From positions 620,001 through 684,000 of the forward strand of contig NZ_JALMDK010000005.1 of NCBI RefSeq assembly GCF_023094165.1: a stretch of 64,000 nt of DNA, read 5' to 3'. The notes beneath the pieces are model-generated. The model saw nothing but the letters and a program-made list of their open reading frames with translations, was not told the origin of the DNA and did not search any database. Position numbers and translations under genes: made by a program. The DNA comes from Crossiella sp. S99.2. Its GTDB lineage: Bacteria > Actinomycetota > Actinomycetes > Mycobacteriales > Pseudonocardiaceae. Positions 1 to 10,193 of this stretch are shown in pieces; the first letter of the stretch is position 1; each line of letters begins with the position of its first letter.

Positions 1-2
1 CC

Positions 3-3000
3 GGCTCCACCGGCAAGCCCAAGGGTGTCAGCGTCGAACATCACAGCCTGGTCAACCTGCTGCTCAACCACCGCAACGACTTCGTCGCACACGCGGGCGG
101 GAAGTTGCGGGTGGCCACCACCGCGGTGTTCTCCTTCGACACCTCCCTGGAAGGTCTGGTGCTGCTGGCCGACGGCCACGAACTGCACCTCATCGCCGAC
201 GAGGTCCGACTCGACCCGCGCGCACTGGTTGACTACGCGCACACCCAGCGGATCGACTTCCTCGACCTCACCCCGTCCTATGTGCAACAGCTCATCCCGG
301 CCGGACTCCTGGACGGCCCGCACCGGCCCAAGGTGCTCATGCTCGGCGGCGAAGCCCTCGGCGAATCCCTGTGGACCGAGCTGAGCAACTCGGAAACGGC
401 CAGCTACAACTTCTACGGCCCCACCGAGTGCACCGTGGACGCCCTGTCCTGCAAGGTCGACGGCGACCGCCCGGTGATCGGCCGACCACTGCGTAACCTC
501 CAGGCATACGTGCTCGACCCGGCCCTCCAGCCGGTCCCGGTCGGTGTGGCCGGGCAGCTGTACCTGGCGGGGGAGCAGGTCGCCCGCGGTTACCTGCACC
601 GCCCCGGCCTCACCGCCGACAAGTTCCTGGCCAACCCCTTCGGCGCACCCGGCTCCCGGATGTATGCCACCGGCGACCTGGTGCGCTGGCGCGGTGACGG
701 CAGCATCGAGTTCCTCGGCCGCACCGACGAGCAGGTCAAGATCCGCGGCTTCCGGATCGAACCCGGCGAGATCGAGTCCGCGCTCACCGCCCTGCCCGGC
801 ATCACCGCCGCCGCGGTGATCGCCAGGGAGGACCAGCCCGGCGTGCACCGCCTGGTCGCCTACCTGGTGCGGGACAACGAGTCCACCGACCCGCGGGCCG
901 AACTGGGCCGTGTGCTGCCCGAGTACATGGTCCCGGCCGCCTTCGTCACCCTGGACGCACTCCCGTTGACCCGCAACGGAAAGCTCGACCGCCGCGCCCT
1001 GCCCGCCCCCGAGTACACCAGCACCACCGCCGGTTACCGGGCACCGCGCACCGCCGCCGAACAGGCCGTGGCGCAGGTGTGGGCCGAGGTGCTCGGCGTG
1101 GACCGGGTGGGCGCGCTGGACAACTTCTTCGAGCTGGGCGGCGACTCCATCCTCAGCATCAAGGTGGTGTCCAAGCTGCGCGCCGCACTCGGCGTGGACG
1201 TCTCACCGCGACTGGTGTTCAGCCACCCCACGGTGGCCCAGCTGGCCGCGGTGATCGGCAGCGAGACCACGGAAGCGATCCCGGCGGTGCCGCGCTCCGG
1301 CGCGCTGCCGCTGTCCTTCGCCCAGCAGCGACTGTGGTTCCTGGACGAGTTCGAGCCGGACAGCGCCGCCTACATCTCACCCACCGCGCTCAGCCTGGAC
1401 GGTCAACTCGACGTGCCGGCGCTGCGTACCGCGCTCACCGGCCTCATCGCCCGGCACGAATCCCTGCGCACCACCTTCTCCTCGGTGGACGGCCGCGGCG
1501 TGCAGGTCGTGCACGCACCCACCGAGGCCGACCTCGACCTGGTCGACCTGGACGGGGATGCGGAAGCGCTGACCGCCCGGTTGCAGCAGGAGGCGGCCCG
1601 GCCGTTCGACCTGCGACACGGGCCACTGCTGCGGGTCCGGCTGTTCCGGCTCGCCGATGACTGGCACGTGCTCAGCCTGATGCTGCACCACATCGTCACC
1701 GACGGCTGGTCCACCGGCGTGCTGCTGGCCGAACTCAGCGAGCTGTACCGGGCCGCGACCCTGGGCCAGACCCCGGAACTGCCCGCGCTGCCCATCCAGT
1801 ACGCCGACTTCGCGGTGTGGGAACGCGCCACCCTGGCCGGTTCCGCACTCAGCGAGCAGCTCGACTACTGGCAGTCCACAGTGGACGGCGCGGTGCCACT
1901 CGAACTACCGCTGGACCGCCCGCGCCCGGCGGTGCGCACCAGCACCGGGGCCGAACACGAGTTCGCCGTGCCCGCCGAGGTCGCCGACGCGCTCAAGGCC
2001 CTCGGCCGGGCGCACGGCGGCACCCTGTTCATGACCCTGCTGGCCGCCACCCAGCTGGTGCTGCGCCGCTGGTCCGGCCAGGACGACATCTCGGTGGGCA
2101 CCGTGGTCTCCGGCCGGGAACGCCCCGAACTGGAACGACTCATCGGGTTCTTCGTCAACACCCTGGTGCTGCGTTCCACAGTGGACGGACAACGCACCTT
2201 CACCAAGTTCCTCGGGCAGGTCCGGGACACCGTGCAGGGCGCCTTCGCGCACCAGGAAGTGCCGTTCGAGCGGGTGGTGGACCACCTCCAGCCCGAACGC
2301 GACACCAGTCGCACCCCGCTGTTCCAGGCCATGGTGGTGCTGCAGAACACCCCGCATTCGGGGGTCGACCTGCCCGGCCTCGCGGTGGACAACGTGCCGC
2401 TGCCGCTGGTCAACGCCAGCTTCGACCTCACCGTGGAGTTCGTCGAGCACGAAGGCGGCCTGCACACCGCGATCACCTACAACGCCGACCTGTTCGACCC
2501 CGGCACCATCACCCGGTTCGGCGAACACCTCGGCGTGCTGCTGGCCGGCATCGCCGCCGACCCGGCCCGGCCGGTCGACGATCTGCCGCTGCTCGGCGAC
2601 AACGAGCGGGACCGGTTGTTGCTGGCGTGGAACAACACCGACCAGACGGTGGCCCCGGCGACTCTGGCCGAACTGGTCGAAGCCCAGGTGCAGCGCACCC
2701 CGGACGCCCCGGCGGTGATCAGTCCACAGGGGACGATCAGCTTCGCTGAGCTGAACGCCAGGGCCAACCGGCTGGCCCGGTTCCTGGTCGGGCGCGGGGC
2801 CGGACCGGAGCGGATCGTGGCACTCGCGCTGCCCCGGTCGGCGGAGATCATCGTGGCTCAGCTGGCCGTGCTCAAGGCCGGCGCCGCCTTCCTGCCGGTC
2901 GACCCGGCCTACCCGGCCGAACGGATCGAGTTCATGCTCACCGACGCCAAGCCGGTACTCGTGCTGGACCAGGACTTCCTCGCTGAGACTCAGTCCACAG

Positions 3001-5687
3001 TGGACCAGTGCCCTGCGCACGATCCGCCCAACGCGGTGGCACTGGGCAATGCCGCCTACGTCATCTACACCTCCGGCTCCACCGGCACCCCCAAGGGTGT
3101 GGTGGTCTCGCACGCCGGGCTGGCCAGCTTCTCCGCCGCCGAGATCGACCGGTTCGAGGTCCAGCCCGGCGACCGGGTGCTGGAATTCGCCTCGCCCAGC
3201 TTCGACGCCTCGGTGCTCGAACTGTGTATGGCACTGCCCGCCGGCGCCGCCCTGGTGGTGCCGCCACCCGGCCCGCTGCTCGGTGACCAGCTGGCCGAAG
3301 TCCTGGCCGCCCAACGGGTCACGCACGCGCTGATCCCGCCGGCCGCGCTGGCCACCGTGCCCGACACCGACCTGCCCGAGTTCCGCACCCTGATCGTCGG
3401 CGGCGACGCCTGCTCGGCCGACCTGGTCGCCCGCTGGGCGCCCGGCCGCCGGATGATCAACGCCTACGGGCCCACCGAGTCCACTGTGGTCGCCACCTGG
3501 AGCGAACCCCTTGTCCCGGGCGGGGTGCCGCCGATCGGCGGGCCGATCTGGAACACCCAGGTGTACGTGCTCGACCAGCGGCTGCGGCCGGTGCCCACCG
3601 GGGTGCCGGGGGAGCTGTACGTGGCCGGGGACGGCCTGGCCCGCGGCTACCTCAACCGCCCCGGCCTGACCGCGGATCGCTTCCTGCCCAACCCGTTCGG
3701 CCCGGCCGGCGGTCGGATGTACCGCACCGGCGACATCGTGCGCTGGACCGGCGCCGGGCAGCTGGAGTTCGTGGGCCGCGCCGACGACCAGGTCAAGATC
3801 CGCGGCTTCCGGATCGAGCTGGGCGAGGTGGAAGCAGTGCTGCTGCGCCACCCCTACCTCGCCGAGGCCATCGCCGAGGTCCGGGTGGAGGGCCAGCGCA
3901 AACGCCTGGTCGCCTACGTGGTCCCGGCCGGGCAGGAGGTCACCGCGCTGGAACTGCGCGAGTTCGTCGCGGCCACCCTGCCCGACTACATGGTGCCCTC
4001 CTCGATCACCCTGCTGGAGCGATTGCCGTTGACCCCCAACGGCAAGGTCGACCGCAAGGCGCTGCCCGAACCCGAGGCCGGACCCGAACTCACCGCGGCC
4101 TACCGGGCGCCGGAAACCCCGGCGGAGAAGGCCCTCGCGGAGATCTGGGCCGAGGTGCTCGGCCTGGCCAGGGTCGGCACCGCGGACAACTTCTTCGAGC
4201 TGGGCGGCGACTCCATCCTCACCATCCAGGTGGTGTCCAGGGCGCACAAGGCCGGGTACGCCTTCACCACCAAGGACCTCTTCGCCAACCAGACCATCGG
4301 CGGCCTGGCCAAGGTGGTCACCGAGATCGAGGCCGGGCAGGCGGGTCAGGAAGCCGCGGTCGGCGCGGTGCCGCTCACCCCGATCCAGGACTGGTTCTTC
4401 GGCGCCTACCAGGCCAACCCGCACCACTTCAACCAGTCCGCGCTGCTCGAACTCGACCACCAGGCCGACCCGGCCGCGCTGGAGGCCGCGGTGCAGGCGC
4501 TGCTGGAACACCACGACGCACTGCGCATGCTCTTCGAGCAGGTCGACGGCCAGTGGCACCAGTACAACCCGCCGTTCACCCCCGGCGAGATCATCCGCCG
4601 CCACGATCTGTCCACAGTGGACCCGGCAGACCAGCGGGCCGCGATGGAACGGGTGGCCGACCAGGTGCACGCGAGCTTCAACCTGGGCGAGGGCCCACAG
4701 CTCAAGGCGGTGCTCTTCGACTGCGGCCCGGCTCGCCCGCACCTGTTCCTGGCCGTGCACCACGCGGTGGTGGACGGGGTGTCCTGGCGAGTGCTGCTGG
4801 ACGATCTGGAGACCGCCTACCAGCAGGCCGCCCGCGGCGCCAAGGTCGACCTCGGCCCGCGCTCGACCTCCTTCCGGGACTGGGCGATCCGGCTGTCCGA
4901 GCATGTCGTGAGCGGTGGTCTCGACCACGAGCTGACCCACTGGACCCGCGCGCTGGACGGCGCGCTGCTGCCGGTGGACCACCAGGACCGGCCGGTCGAG
5001 GAACCCGCCACCGTGACCGTGGAACTGAGCCGGCAGGCCACCGAGGCGCTGCTCTTCGCCGCGCCGACGGTGTACCGCACCCGGATCAACGACGTCCTGC
5101 TCACCGCGCTGGCCTGGGCGATCAGCCGGTGGACCGGCCAGGAGCGGGTGTCGGTGGACCTGGAGGGCCACGGCCGGGAGGAGATCCTGGACGGGGTCGA
5201 CCTCTCCCGCACGGTCGGCTGGTTCACCACCATGTTCCCGGTCGGCCTGGAAGTCCCGGCCACCGGCGAGACCAACTGGCGCACCCTGATCAAATCGGTG
5301 CGGCGGCAACTGCGGGCCTTACCCAACAACGGGTTCGGCTTCGGCGCGCTCCGTCACCTCGGCACCCCCGAGGTACGCGAGCGGCTGGCCGCGGACCAGC
5401 GCGCGCAGATCGTGTTCAACTACCTCGGCCAGTGGGACAGCGCGGTCCGCGGCGAGGCCGAAGCGGGTCTCTACCACGCCGCGCACGGCTCCATCGGCCA
5501 GGAGGAGGACCACGCCAACCAGGGCGAGCACCTCCTGGAAGTGGTCGGCGCGGCCGGTGGCGGACAGCTCCGCTTCGCCTGGCACTACCGGCCGGACACC
5601 CACGATCAGTCCACAGTGCAGCGAGTGGCGGCGGACTTCCGCACCGCGCTGGAGCAGATCGCCCTGGACTGCGGAGGAAAGCAGTGA
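3..5687 (+). CDS. Nonribosomal peptide synthetase subunit (A-PCP-C-A-PCP-E), 5' partial
   Basis: NRPS subunit cut by the left window edge; about 1,894 residues remain. Domains read from core motifs (residues counted from base 3): truncated adenylation A1 ([30 protein letters not shown]); carrier (LGGDSILS, about 377); condensation ([13 protein letters not shown] at 435, HHIVTDGWS at 561, LCL-like); A2 ([11 protein letters not shown] at 1021, [24 protein letters not shown] at 1345); carrier (LGGDSILT at 1399); epimerization ([10 protein letters not shown] at 1585, [15 protein letters not shown]). Hand-read pocket residues are D-T-E-D-M-G-F-V-D for A1, whose acidic residues hint at a basic substrate, and D-A-L-L-I-G-A-V-V for A2, a hydrophobic pocket; neither substrate is assigned. 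There is no thioesterase, so the last residue is probably made D and passed to another subunit, presumably upstream. A rare TTA codon at 5319 suggests bldA-type control. Overlaps the exporter gene by 4 bp. Confidence 0.96.
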   Translation, partial: GSTGKPKGVSVEHHSLVNLLLNHRNDFVAHAGGKLRVATTAVFSFDTSLEGLVLLADGHELHLIADEVRLDPRALVDYAHTQRIDFLDLTPSYVQQLIPAGLLDGPHRPKVLMLGGEALGESLWTELSNSETASYNFYGPTECTVDALSCKVDGDRPVIGRPLRNLQAYVLDPALQPVPVGVAGQLYLAGEQVARGYLHRPGLTADKFLANPFGAPGSRMYATGDLVRWRGDGSIEFLGRTDEQVKIRGFRIEPGEIESALTALPGITAAAVIAREDQPGVHRLVAYLVRDNESTDPRAELGRVLPEYMVPAAFVTLDALPLTRNGKLDRRALPAPEYTSTTAGYRAPRTAAEQAVAQVWAEVLGVDRVGALDNFFELGGDSILSIKVVSKLRAALGVDVSPRLVFSHPTVAQLAAVIGSETTEAIPAVPRSGALPLSFAQQRLWFLDEFEPDSAAYISPTALSLDGQLDVPALRTALTGLIARHESLRTTFSSVDGRGVQVVHAPTEADLDLVDLDGDAEALTARLQQEAARPFDLRHGPLLRVRLFRLADDWHVLSLMLHHIVTDGWSTGVLLAELSELYRAATLGQTPELPALPIQYADFAVWERATLAGSALSEQLDYWQSTVDGAVPLELPLDRPRPAVRTSTGAEHEFAVPAEVADALKALGRAHGGTLFMTLLAATQLVLRRWSGQDDISVGTVVSGRERPELERLIGFFVNTLVLRSTVDGQRTFTKFLGQVRDTVQGAFAHQEVPFERVVDHLQPERDTSRTPLFQAMVVLQNTPHSGVDLPGLAVDNVPLPLVNASFDLTVEFVEHEGGLHTAITYNADLFDPGTITRFGEHLGVLLAGIAADPARPVDDLPLLGDNERDRLLLAWNNTDQTVAPATLAELVEAQVQRTPDAPAVISPQGTISFAELNARANRLARFLVGRGAGPERIVALALPRSAEIIVAQLAVLKAGAAFLPVDPAYPAERIEFMLTDAKPVLVLDQDFLAETQSTVDQCPAHDPPNAVALGNAAYVIYTSGSTGTPKGVVVSHAGLASFSAAEIDRFEVQPGDRVLEFASPSFDASVLELCMALPAGAALVVPPPGPLLGDQLAEVLAAQRVTHALIPPAALATVPDTDLPEFRTLIVGGDACSADLVARWAPGRRMINAYGPTESTVVATWSEPLVPGGVPPIGGPIWNTQVYVLDQRLRPVPTGVPGELYVAGDGLARGYLNRPGLTADRFLPNPFGPAGGRMYRTGDIVRWTGAGQLEFVGRADDQVKIRGFRIELGEVEAVLLRHPYLAEAIAEVRVEGQRKRLVAYVVPAGQEVTALELREFVAATLPDYMVPSSITLLERLPLTPNGKVDRKALPEPEAGPELTAAYRAPETPAEKALAEIWAEVLGLARVGTADNFFELGGDSILTIQVVSRAHKAGYAFTTKDLFANQTIGGLAKVVTEIEAGQAGQEAAVGAVPLTPIQDWFFGAYQANPHHFNQSALLELDHQADPAALEAAVQALLEHHDALRMLFEQVDGQWHQYNPPFTPGEIIRRHDLSTVDPADQRAAMERVADQVHASFNLGEGPQLKAVLFDCGPARPHLFLAVHHAVVDGVSWRVLLDDLETAYQQAARGAKVDLGPRSTSFRDWAIRLSEHVVSGGLDHELTHWTRALDGALLPVDHQDRPVEEPATVTVELSRQATEALLFAAPTVYRTRINDVLLTALAWAISRWTGQERVSVDLEGHGREEILDGVDLSRTVGWFTTMFPVGLEVPATGETNWRTLIKSVRRQLRALPNNGFGFGALRHLGTPEVRERLAADQRAQIVFNYLGQWDSAVRGEAEAGLYHAAHGSIGQEEDHANQGEHLLEVVGAAGGGQLRFAWHYRPDTHDQSTVQRVAADFRTALEQIALDCGGKQ

Positions 5688-6943
5688 GCAGCACCGACAC
5701 CCGCCTGGTCCCATTGTCCCGCAACCGGAACTACCAGCTGCTGTGGGTCAGCCAGGCCAGCGCCGAACTCGGCGTCAACATCAGCACCTTCGCCTTCCCG
5801 CTGGTGGTGCTGGCGGTCACCGGCTCACCCGCGGCCTCCGGACTGGTGCTGGGCACCATGTCCGCGATGCGACTGCTGGTCGGCCTGCCCGCGGGCGCGC
5901 TGGCCGATCGCTGGAACCGCAAGGCGGTGATGGTGCTGTGCGAGGCCGCGCAGGCCATCGCCGCGGCCAGCCTGGTGCTCGCGCTGTGGTGGGATGTGGC
6001 CACTGTGCCGCACATGGTCGCGGTCGCCGCGGTGATCGGCATCGCCGCCGCGTTGTTCGAGCCCGCCGAGGAAGCCACCCTGCCCAACCTGGTGCCGGTG
6101 GAGCAGCTCGGCACCGCGGTCTCCATCAACGCCGCCCGCGGTTACCTGGCCCAGCTGCTGGGCACCGCGGCCGGCGGTTTCCTGTTCGCGATCGGCCGGG
6201 TGGTGCCGTTCCTGGTCGACCTCATCACGCACACGGTCGCCTTCCTCGGCCTGTTGTTCCTGCGCTTGCCCAAGCAGGAGAAGAAGAACGCGCCGATCGG
6301 CAAGCTCGGCGGCGAGATCGTCACCGGCGTGCGCTGGGTCTGGCAGCAACGTCCACTTCGGACGATGGCGTTGTGCGCGGTGCTGCTCAACCTGTTCTTC
6401 ACCGCCTTCTACCTGGTGGTGATCATCCTGGCGCAGAGCCGGAACGTGCCGGCAGGCGAAATCGGTGTGATGGCCGCGATGCTGGGCGTCGGCGGACTGC
6501 TCGGCGCGCTGGCCGCCCCGTTGCTGCACCGGGTGATCAGCCCCGCGGTGTCCATCATCGCGGTGTTCTGGGTGCTCGCCGCGCTGACCCCGCTCACCCT
6601 GCTGATCCACAGTGGTTACCTGATGGGATTGCTGTTCGCGGGCATGGCCTTCACCCTGCCCGCGGCCAACACCACGATCCACACCTACCAGCTGCTGTTG
6701 ACCCCGGATGAGCTGCGCGGCAGGCTGGGCGGCGTGATGGGGGTGGCCACCGGCGTCGCGGGCACCGCGGGCCCCGCCCTCGGCGGCGTGCTGATGGAAA
6801 CCCTCGACGCCCAGACCGCCGTACTGGTCTGCACCACCGGGATCGCACTGGTCGCCTTGCTGGTGACGCTGAGCCCCACCCTACGAAACTTCCCCAGGCC
6901 CGATGCGGCCACCACCACGGAGAAAGGGCAGGTCAATGTCTGA
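5684..6943 (+). CDS. MFS exporter, EntS-like (peptide or siderophore export)
   Basis: 419-residue major facilitator protein of the MFS_3/enterobactin-exporter type, beginning [17 protein letters not shown]. About 12 hydrophobic segments, with the A-loop motif [10 protein letters not shown] after helix 2. The GTG start at 5684 overlaps the NRPS stop (GTGA) and is preceded by GGAGG at 5673, so it is translationally coupled to the NRPS. Position between NRPS and MbtH suggests it exports the NRPS product; that role is inference. It overlaps the next gene by 8 bp. Confidence 0.93.
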   Translation: MSSTDTRLVPLSRNRNYQLLWVSQASAELGVNISTFAFPLVVLAVTGSPAASGLVLGTMSAMRLLVGLPAGALADRWNRKAVMVLCEAAQAIAAASLVLALWWDVATVPHMVAVAAVIGIAAALFEPAEEATLPNLVPVEQLGTAVSINAARGYLAQLLGTAAGGFLFAIGRVVPFLVDLITHTVAFLGLLFLRLPKQEKKNAPIGKLGGEIVTGVRWVWQQRPLRTMALCAVLLNLFFTAFYLVVIILAQSRNVPAGEIGVMAAMLGVGGLLGALAAPLLHRVISPAVSIIAVFWVLAALTPLTLLIHSGYLMGLLFAGMAFTLPAANTTIHTYQLLLTPDELRGRLGGVMGVATGVAGTAGPALGGVLMETLDAQTAVLVCTTGIALVALLVTLSPTLRNFPRPDAATTTEKGQVNV

Positions 6944-7139
6944 GGACGGCAAGTACCAGGTGCTGGTCAACGACGAGGAGCAGTACTCGCTGTGGCCGGT
7001 GGGCACCGAGCTGCCGGCCGGGTGGCGGGCGGTCGGCAAGCAGGGCAGCAAGGACGAGTGCATGAAGTACGTCGACGAGGTCTGGACCGACATGCGCCCG
7101 AAGAGCCTGCGCGAGCGAATGGACAACGGCGCGCGCTGA
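6936..7139 (+). CDS. MbtH-like protein, NRPS adenylation chaperone
   Basis: 67-residue MbtH family protein, the usual length. Signature residues are present: N-D-E-E-Q-Y-S-L-W-P near the start, PAGW, then S-K-D-E-C-M-K-Y-V and W-T-D-M-R-P-K-S-L-R. MbtH proteins bind adenylation domains and are often needed for their folding and activity. An in-frame ATG lies upstream at 6903, but the start at 6936 gives the canonical family N-terminus and follows an AAAGGGCAGG ribosome site. Last gene of the NRPS transcription unit. Confidence 0.96.
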   Translation: MSEDGKYQVLVNDEEQYSLWPVGTELPAGWRAVGKQGSKDECMKYVDEVWTDMRPKSLRERMDNGAR

Positions 7140-7150
7140 CCCCGCGCCAC

Positions 7151-7179
7151 GGGGACGTCGGCACCCACCCGGCGTCCCC
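7151..7179 (+). terminator. Candidate terminator after the NRPS operon
   Basis: GGGGACG at 7151-7157 pairs with CGTCCCC at 7173-7179 around a 15-nt loop, directly after the MbtH gene. No T-run follows, which is common for actinomycete terminators. Marks the likely right boundary of the NRPS unit. Confidence 0.4.
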
Positions 7180-7200
7180 GATCCGTGGGATCATCCCGCT

Positions 7201-7671
7201 ATGGCGCGGATCCTGTGCATCGGACGTGGCGGCAACCTGGGCCCGGCGGACTGGGCGGTGATCGGCCCCGCCGACCGCGCCACCCGGCAGACCCTGCGGG
7301 ACCGTGGCATCCGGGCCTTCCTGGACCTCGGCCCGATCACCGACCGCGCCGACCTGGTCGAGCAGGCCGACCGCCTCACCGAGGTGATGACCGCCCTGGC
7401 GCCGGAGGGCATCGCCCTGCACCTGGCGCACAACGGCCTGGACGCGGAGACCGCCGCGAACATCCAGTCCGCCGCCGAGTCCGTGCACCCCGCGGTGGAA
7501 ATGCTGTTGATCTGCACCCAGACCCCGGATTTTGCCGAACTGGACGAGTTCGCCGACCACTACGCCATCCCCGGCGCGGACGCCCGCACCCGAGCCCACA
7601 CCACCCGCACCATCCTCACCATCACCCCCGCCTCAGCCAAACAGGTCGACGGCGTCTACGTCCCGCACTGA
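7201..7671 (+). CDS. Hypothetical protein, 156 aa
   Basis: Not recognised. Soluble-looking 156-residue protein (MARILCIGRGGNLGPADWAV...) with alternating hydrophobic and charged stretches, no signal peptide, membrane segment or obvious catalytic motif. Two cysteines only. No convincing ribosome site precedes the ATG, which lies 62 bp after mbtH. The third-position GC pattern is typical of coding DNA here and the frame ends just before a large palindromic repeat that separates it from the convergent DUF308 gene. It is probably not part of the NRPS cluster because the candidate terminator at 7151 lies between. Confidence 0.75.
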   Translation: MARILCIGRGGNLGPADWAVIGPADRATRQTLRDRGIRAFLDLGPITDRADLVEQADRLTEVMTALAPEGIALHLAHNGLDAETAANIQSAAESVHPAVEMLLICTQTPDFAELDEFADHYAIPGADARTRAHTTRTILTITPASAKQVDGVYVPH

Positions 7672-7680
7672 CCAGCCCAC

Positions 7681-7753
7681 CGCCGTCGACTTGGCCAAAG
7701 TGGTACGCCCAGTTTGGCCAACCAGGCGTACGACTTGGGCCAACTCGACGGCG
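7681..7753. repeat. Intergenic palindromic repeat, copy A
   Basis: Large imperfect inverted repeat between two convergent genes. CGCCGTCGA (7681-7689) pairs with TCGACGGCG (7745-7753), and the 19-nt arm at 7691-7709, beginning TTGGCC and ending GTACGCC, pairs with 7725-7743 with two mismatches; the centre holds another TTGGCCAA. The same unit recurs at 23976-24140 and 40158-40278. Its position fits a bidirectional terminator, but the repeated nature suggests a dispersed element. Confidence 0.8.
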
Positions 7754-7779
7754 GGCTGGGTACGGGCCGGACTTGTGGC

Positions 7780-8334
7780 TCAGCCTCTGGCGCCGCGGCC
7801 GAACCGGATGCCGAGCGCCACGAAGATCGCGCCGGACACCAGGGCGTACCAGGCGAGCAGGGTCCACAGCGAGGCTTGTTCGGTGGACACGTTCATCACC
7901 AGCACACCGACCACAATGGACAGTGTGCCGCTGATCGCGAAGCCGATCCGGGCGAAGAGTTCCTTGACCCGCACCGCGATCAGCGCCTGCGCGATGCCGT
8001 TGATGATCGGCCACCCGGCGCTGACGATCACCACCCCGAACAGCGAGATGAGCGGGGTGATCGCGAAACTCGCCGCGGTGATGGTGATGCCGGCCAGCAG
8101 CAGGAAACCGGGTAGCGCGAACAACGTCCGGTCCAGCGCGGGCGCGTCCTTGCCGCGGAAGGCGAACAGCAGCGCGAACACGCCCTCGGCGAGCAGGTAG
8201 GCGATCAGCACCGCGAACTGCACCACCCAGTCGGCATCCTCCGGCCAGGCGAAGAAAGCGAGCAGGGCGAACACGATCGCGACCGCGCCGCGGATGGTCA
8301 TCAGCCGGTGACGGCCGCGCAGGAGTTCCAGCAC
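7780..8334 (-). CDS. DUF308 / HdeD-like membrane protein
   Basis: About 184 residues with six hydrophobic segments, matching the HdeD/DUF308 family of small membrane proteins (LLRGRHRLMTIRGAVAIVF at the N-terminus is typical). In enterobacteria HdeD is linked to acid stress; the actinobacterial role is not known. The GTG at 8334 is chosen because the family usually starts a few residues before the RHRLMTIRG stretch; ATG at 8301 and a longer ATG start at 8388 are alternatives. Divergent from the metallophosphatase operon. Confidence 0.85.
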   Translation of the reverse strand: MLELLRGRHRLMTIRGAVAIVFALLAFFAWPEDADWVVQFAVLIAYLLAEGVFALLFAFRGKDAPALDRTLFALPGFLLLAGITITAASFAITPLISLFGVVIVSAGWPIINGIAQALIAVRVKELFARIGFAISGTLSIVVGVLVMNVSTEQASLWTLLAWYALVSGAIFVALGIRFGRGARG

Positions 8335-8491
8335 CCGTCCATGATCTCGCCTGCCCCGGCCCGGCCGCGCACGGGGTTTGTTGCGCACGGCAACATCGCT
8401 GGTAGCAGCGTTGCGAGTGGCCCCATTTGGCGGGTTGCGCCGGGCTGGAGTTGCACCTTACGGTGCTGACCATTCGCACATAAATAGGGAG

Positions 8492-8524
8492 GTTTCTTTA
8501 CTGTTAACCTAGCGTTCACCCTCG
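8492..8524 (+). promoter_or_regulatory. Probable PHO box (three 11-bp direct repeats)
   Basis: Three head-to-tail 11-bp units start at 8492 (GTTTCTTTACT), 8503 (GTTAACCTAGC) and 8514 (GTTCACCCTCG). This matches the actinomycete PhoP site, built from 11-bp repeats starting GTTCACC. It lies 75 bp before a secreted metallophosphatase, the expected type of PhoP target. Confidence 0.65.
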
Positions 8525-8598
8525 CCGATGCCGGCACCCTGCCGCCGCCACGCGCCGGTTGTCGTCGACACCGCCTCGCCGAGGAGATCAACACCGCC

Positions 8599-10179
8599 AT
8601 GAAAATACGTGTCCTTCCCGCGTTACTCGCCACGGTCGCGGTCGCCGCCGCGACCACCCCGTTACTGACCGCCAGCGCCGCCGCTGACACGCTGCTCTCG
8701 CTCAACAAACCCACCACCACCTCCACCACCGAGGCCGCCGACTTCGACGGCGGCAAGGCGGTCGACGGGGACAACACCACCCGCTGGGCCAGCGCCGAAG
8801 GCGTCGATCCCCAGTGGATATCGGTTGACCTGGGCGGACCGGCCACCGTCAACCGGGTCAGTCTCAACTGGGAAACCGCTTTCGCCAGGGACTACCAGGT
8901 GCAGGCATCCGCCGATGGCCGCACCTGGACCACCATCCGCTCGGTCACCGAGTCCGACGGCGGCATCGACGAGCTGACCTCGTTGAACACCGCGGCCCGC
9001 TACATCAAGGTCAACGGCACCCGCCGGGCCACCAGTTACGGCTACTCCCTCTGGGAGATCGCGGTCTACGGCACCCGCACCGGCACCGGCGACACCCAGG
9101 CGCCGACCACCCCGGCCGGGCTGGCCGCGCCATCGTCCACTTCGGACACCATCACGCTCGGCTGGGCCGCCTCCTCGGACAACGTCGGGGTGACCGGGTA
9201 CGAGGTGCTGCGTGATGGCAACCTGGTCGGATCCTCGCCCACCACCTCCTTCACCGACACGGGCCTGGCCTCCGACACCGGGTTCAGCTACACGGTCCGG
9301 GCGCGGGACGCGGCGGGCAACATCTCCGGCGAGAGCGCCCCGCTGGCCGCCCGCACCAAGCCCGGCGCGCCGGGTGGCACCGTCGTGGTCGCGGCGGGCG
9401 ACATCGTTCCGGTCTGCGCCGGAAGTTCCTGCGCCAGCACCAAAACCGCGAAGCTGGTGGAGCAGATCAAGCCCTCGCTCATCGTGACCGCGGGCGACAA
9501 CCAGTACAACAGCGGGACGATCGATGAGTTCCGCAGGTACTACGACCCCACCTGGGGCAAGTTCAAGGACATCACGAAACCGAGTCCGGGCAACCACGAG
9601 TACGACGACCCGGCCGGCAAGGGCAAGGGCTACCAGCAGTACTTCGGCGCCGCCGCCACGCCGCTGGGCGGCGGAAAGATGTACTACAGCCATGACGTCG
9701 GCGACGTGCACTTCGTCGCGCTGGACTCCATGGCGCAGAAGGCCAACGACAAGGCCCAGCTCGAGTGGTTGCGCGCCGACCTGGCGAAGAACCAGAAGCG
9801 CTGCGTCATCTCCTACTGGCACCACCCCAGGTTCAACTCCGGTGAGTACGGTGACAACCCGACCATGGGTCCACTGTGGAACGAGCTGGTGAAGGCCAAG
9901 GCGGATCTGGTGCTCAGCGGGCACGACCACCACTACGAGCGGTTGAAGCCGTTGAACGCCAGCGGCAAGGTCGATGAGGTGAACGGCGTGCGGTCGGCGG
10001 TCATCGGCATTGGCGGCGACTCGCTCTACACCAACATCAAGAACCGCGAGGGGGTCGAAGCCTCCTTCGCCAAGCACGGTGTGATGAAGCTGATCCTCAA
10101 CGGTCCCACCATTTCCTGGGAGATCATCGGCATCGACGGCAAGCTGCTCGACAAGGCCGGCCCGTACACCTGTCGCTGA
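8599..10179 (+). CDS. Secreted metallophosphoesterase with F5/8C and FN3 domains
   Basis: 526 residues. Signal peptide (MKIRVLPALLATVAVAAATT..., cleavage near ASAAA-DT, about residue 31); F5/8-type C discoidin/CBM32 carbohydrate-binding domain (about 35-155, ending SLWEIAVYG); fibronectin type III (about 168-254); calcineurin-like phosphoesterase (about 260-520) with AGDI, GDNQYN, GNHEYD, WHHPRF and SGHDHHYE metal-site motifs. Probably releases phosphate from phosphorylated substrates at or outside the cell wall. Follows a candidate PHO box, so phosphate-starvation induction is likely. GAGGAG lies upstream of the ATG. Two rare TTA codons sit in the signal peptide. First gene of a three-gene unit with the MFS and propeller genes. 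Confidence 0.93.
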   Translation: MKIRVLPALLATVAVAAATTPLLTASAAADTLLSLNKPTTTSTTEAADFDGGKAVDGDNTTRWASAEGVDPQWISVDLGGPATVNRVSLNWETAFARDYQVQASADGRTWTTIRSVTESDGGIDELTSLNTAARYIKVNGTRRATSYGYSLWEIAVYGTRTGTGDTQAPTTPAGLAAPSSTSDTITLGWAASSDNVGVTGYEVLRDGNLVGSSPTTSFTDTGLASDTGFSYTVRARDAAGNISGESAPLAARTKPGAPGGTVVVAAGDIVPVCAGSSCASTKTAKLVEQIKPSLIVTAGDNQYNSGTIDEFRRYYDPTWGKFKDITKPSPGNHEYDDPAGKGKGYQQYFGAAATPLGGGKMYYSHDVGDVHFVALDSMAQKANDKAQLEWLRADLAKNQKRCVISYWHHPRFNSGEYGDNPTMGPLWNELVKAKADLVLSGHDHHYERLKPLNASGKVDEVNGVRSAVIGIGGDSLYTNIKNREGVEASFAKHGVMKLILNGPTISWEIIGIDGKLLDKAGPYTCR

Positions 10180-10193
10180 GGGGGTAGCACCCG

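Noticed and set aside
1905-5309. Very long open frame on the minus strand opposite the NRPS
   Set aside because: The plus frame carries all NRPS motifs; the opposite frame is a low-complexity GC artefact with no known domain.
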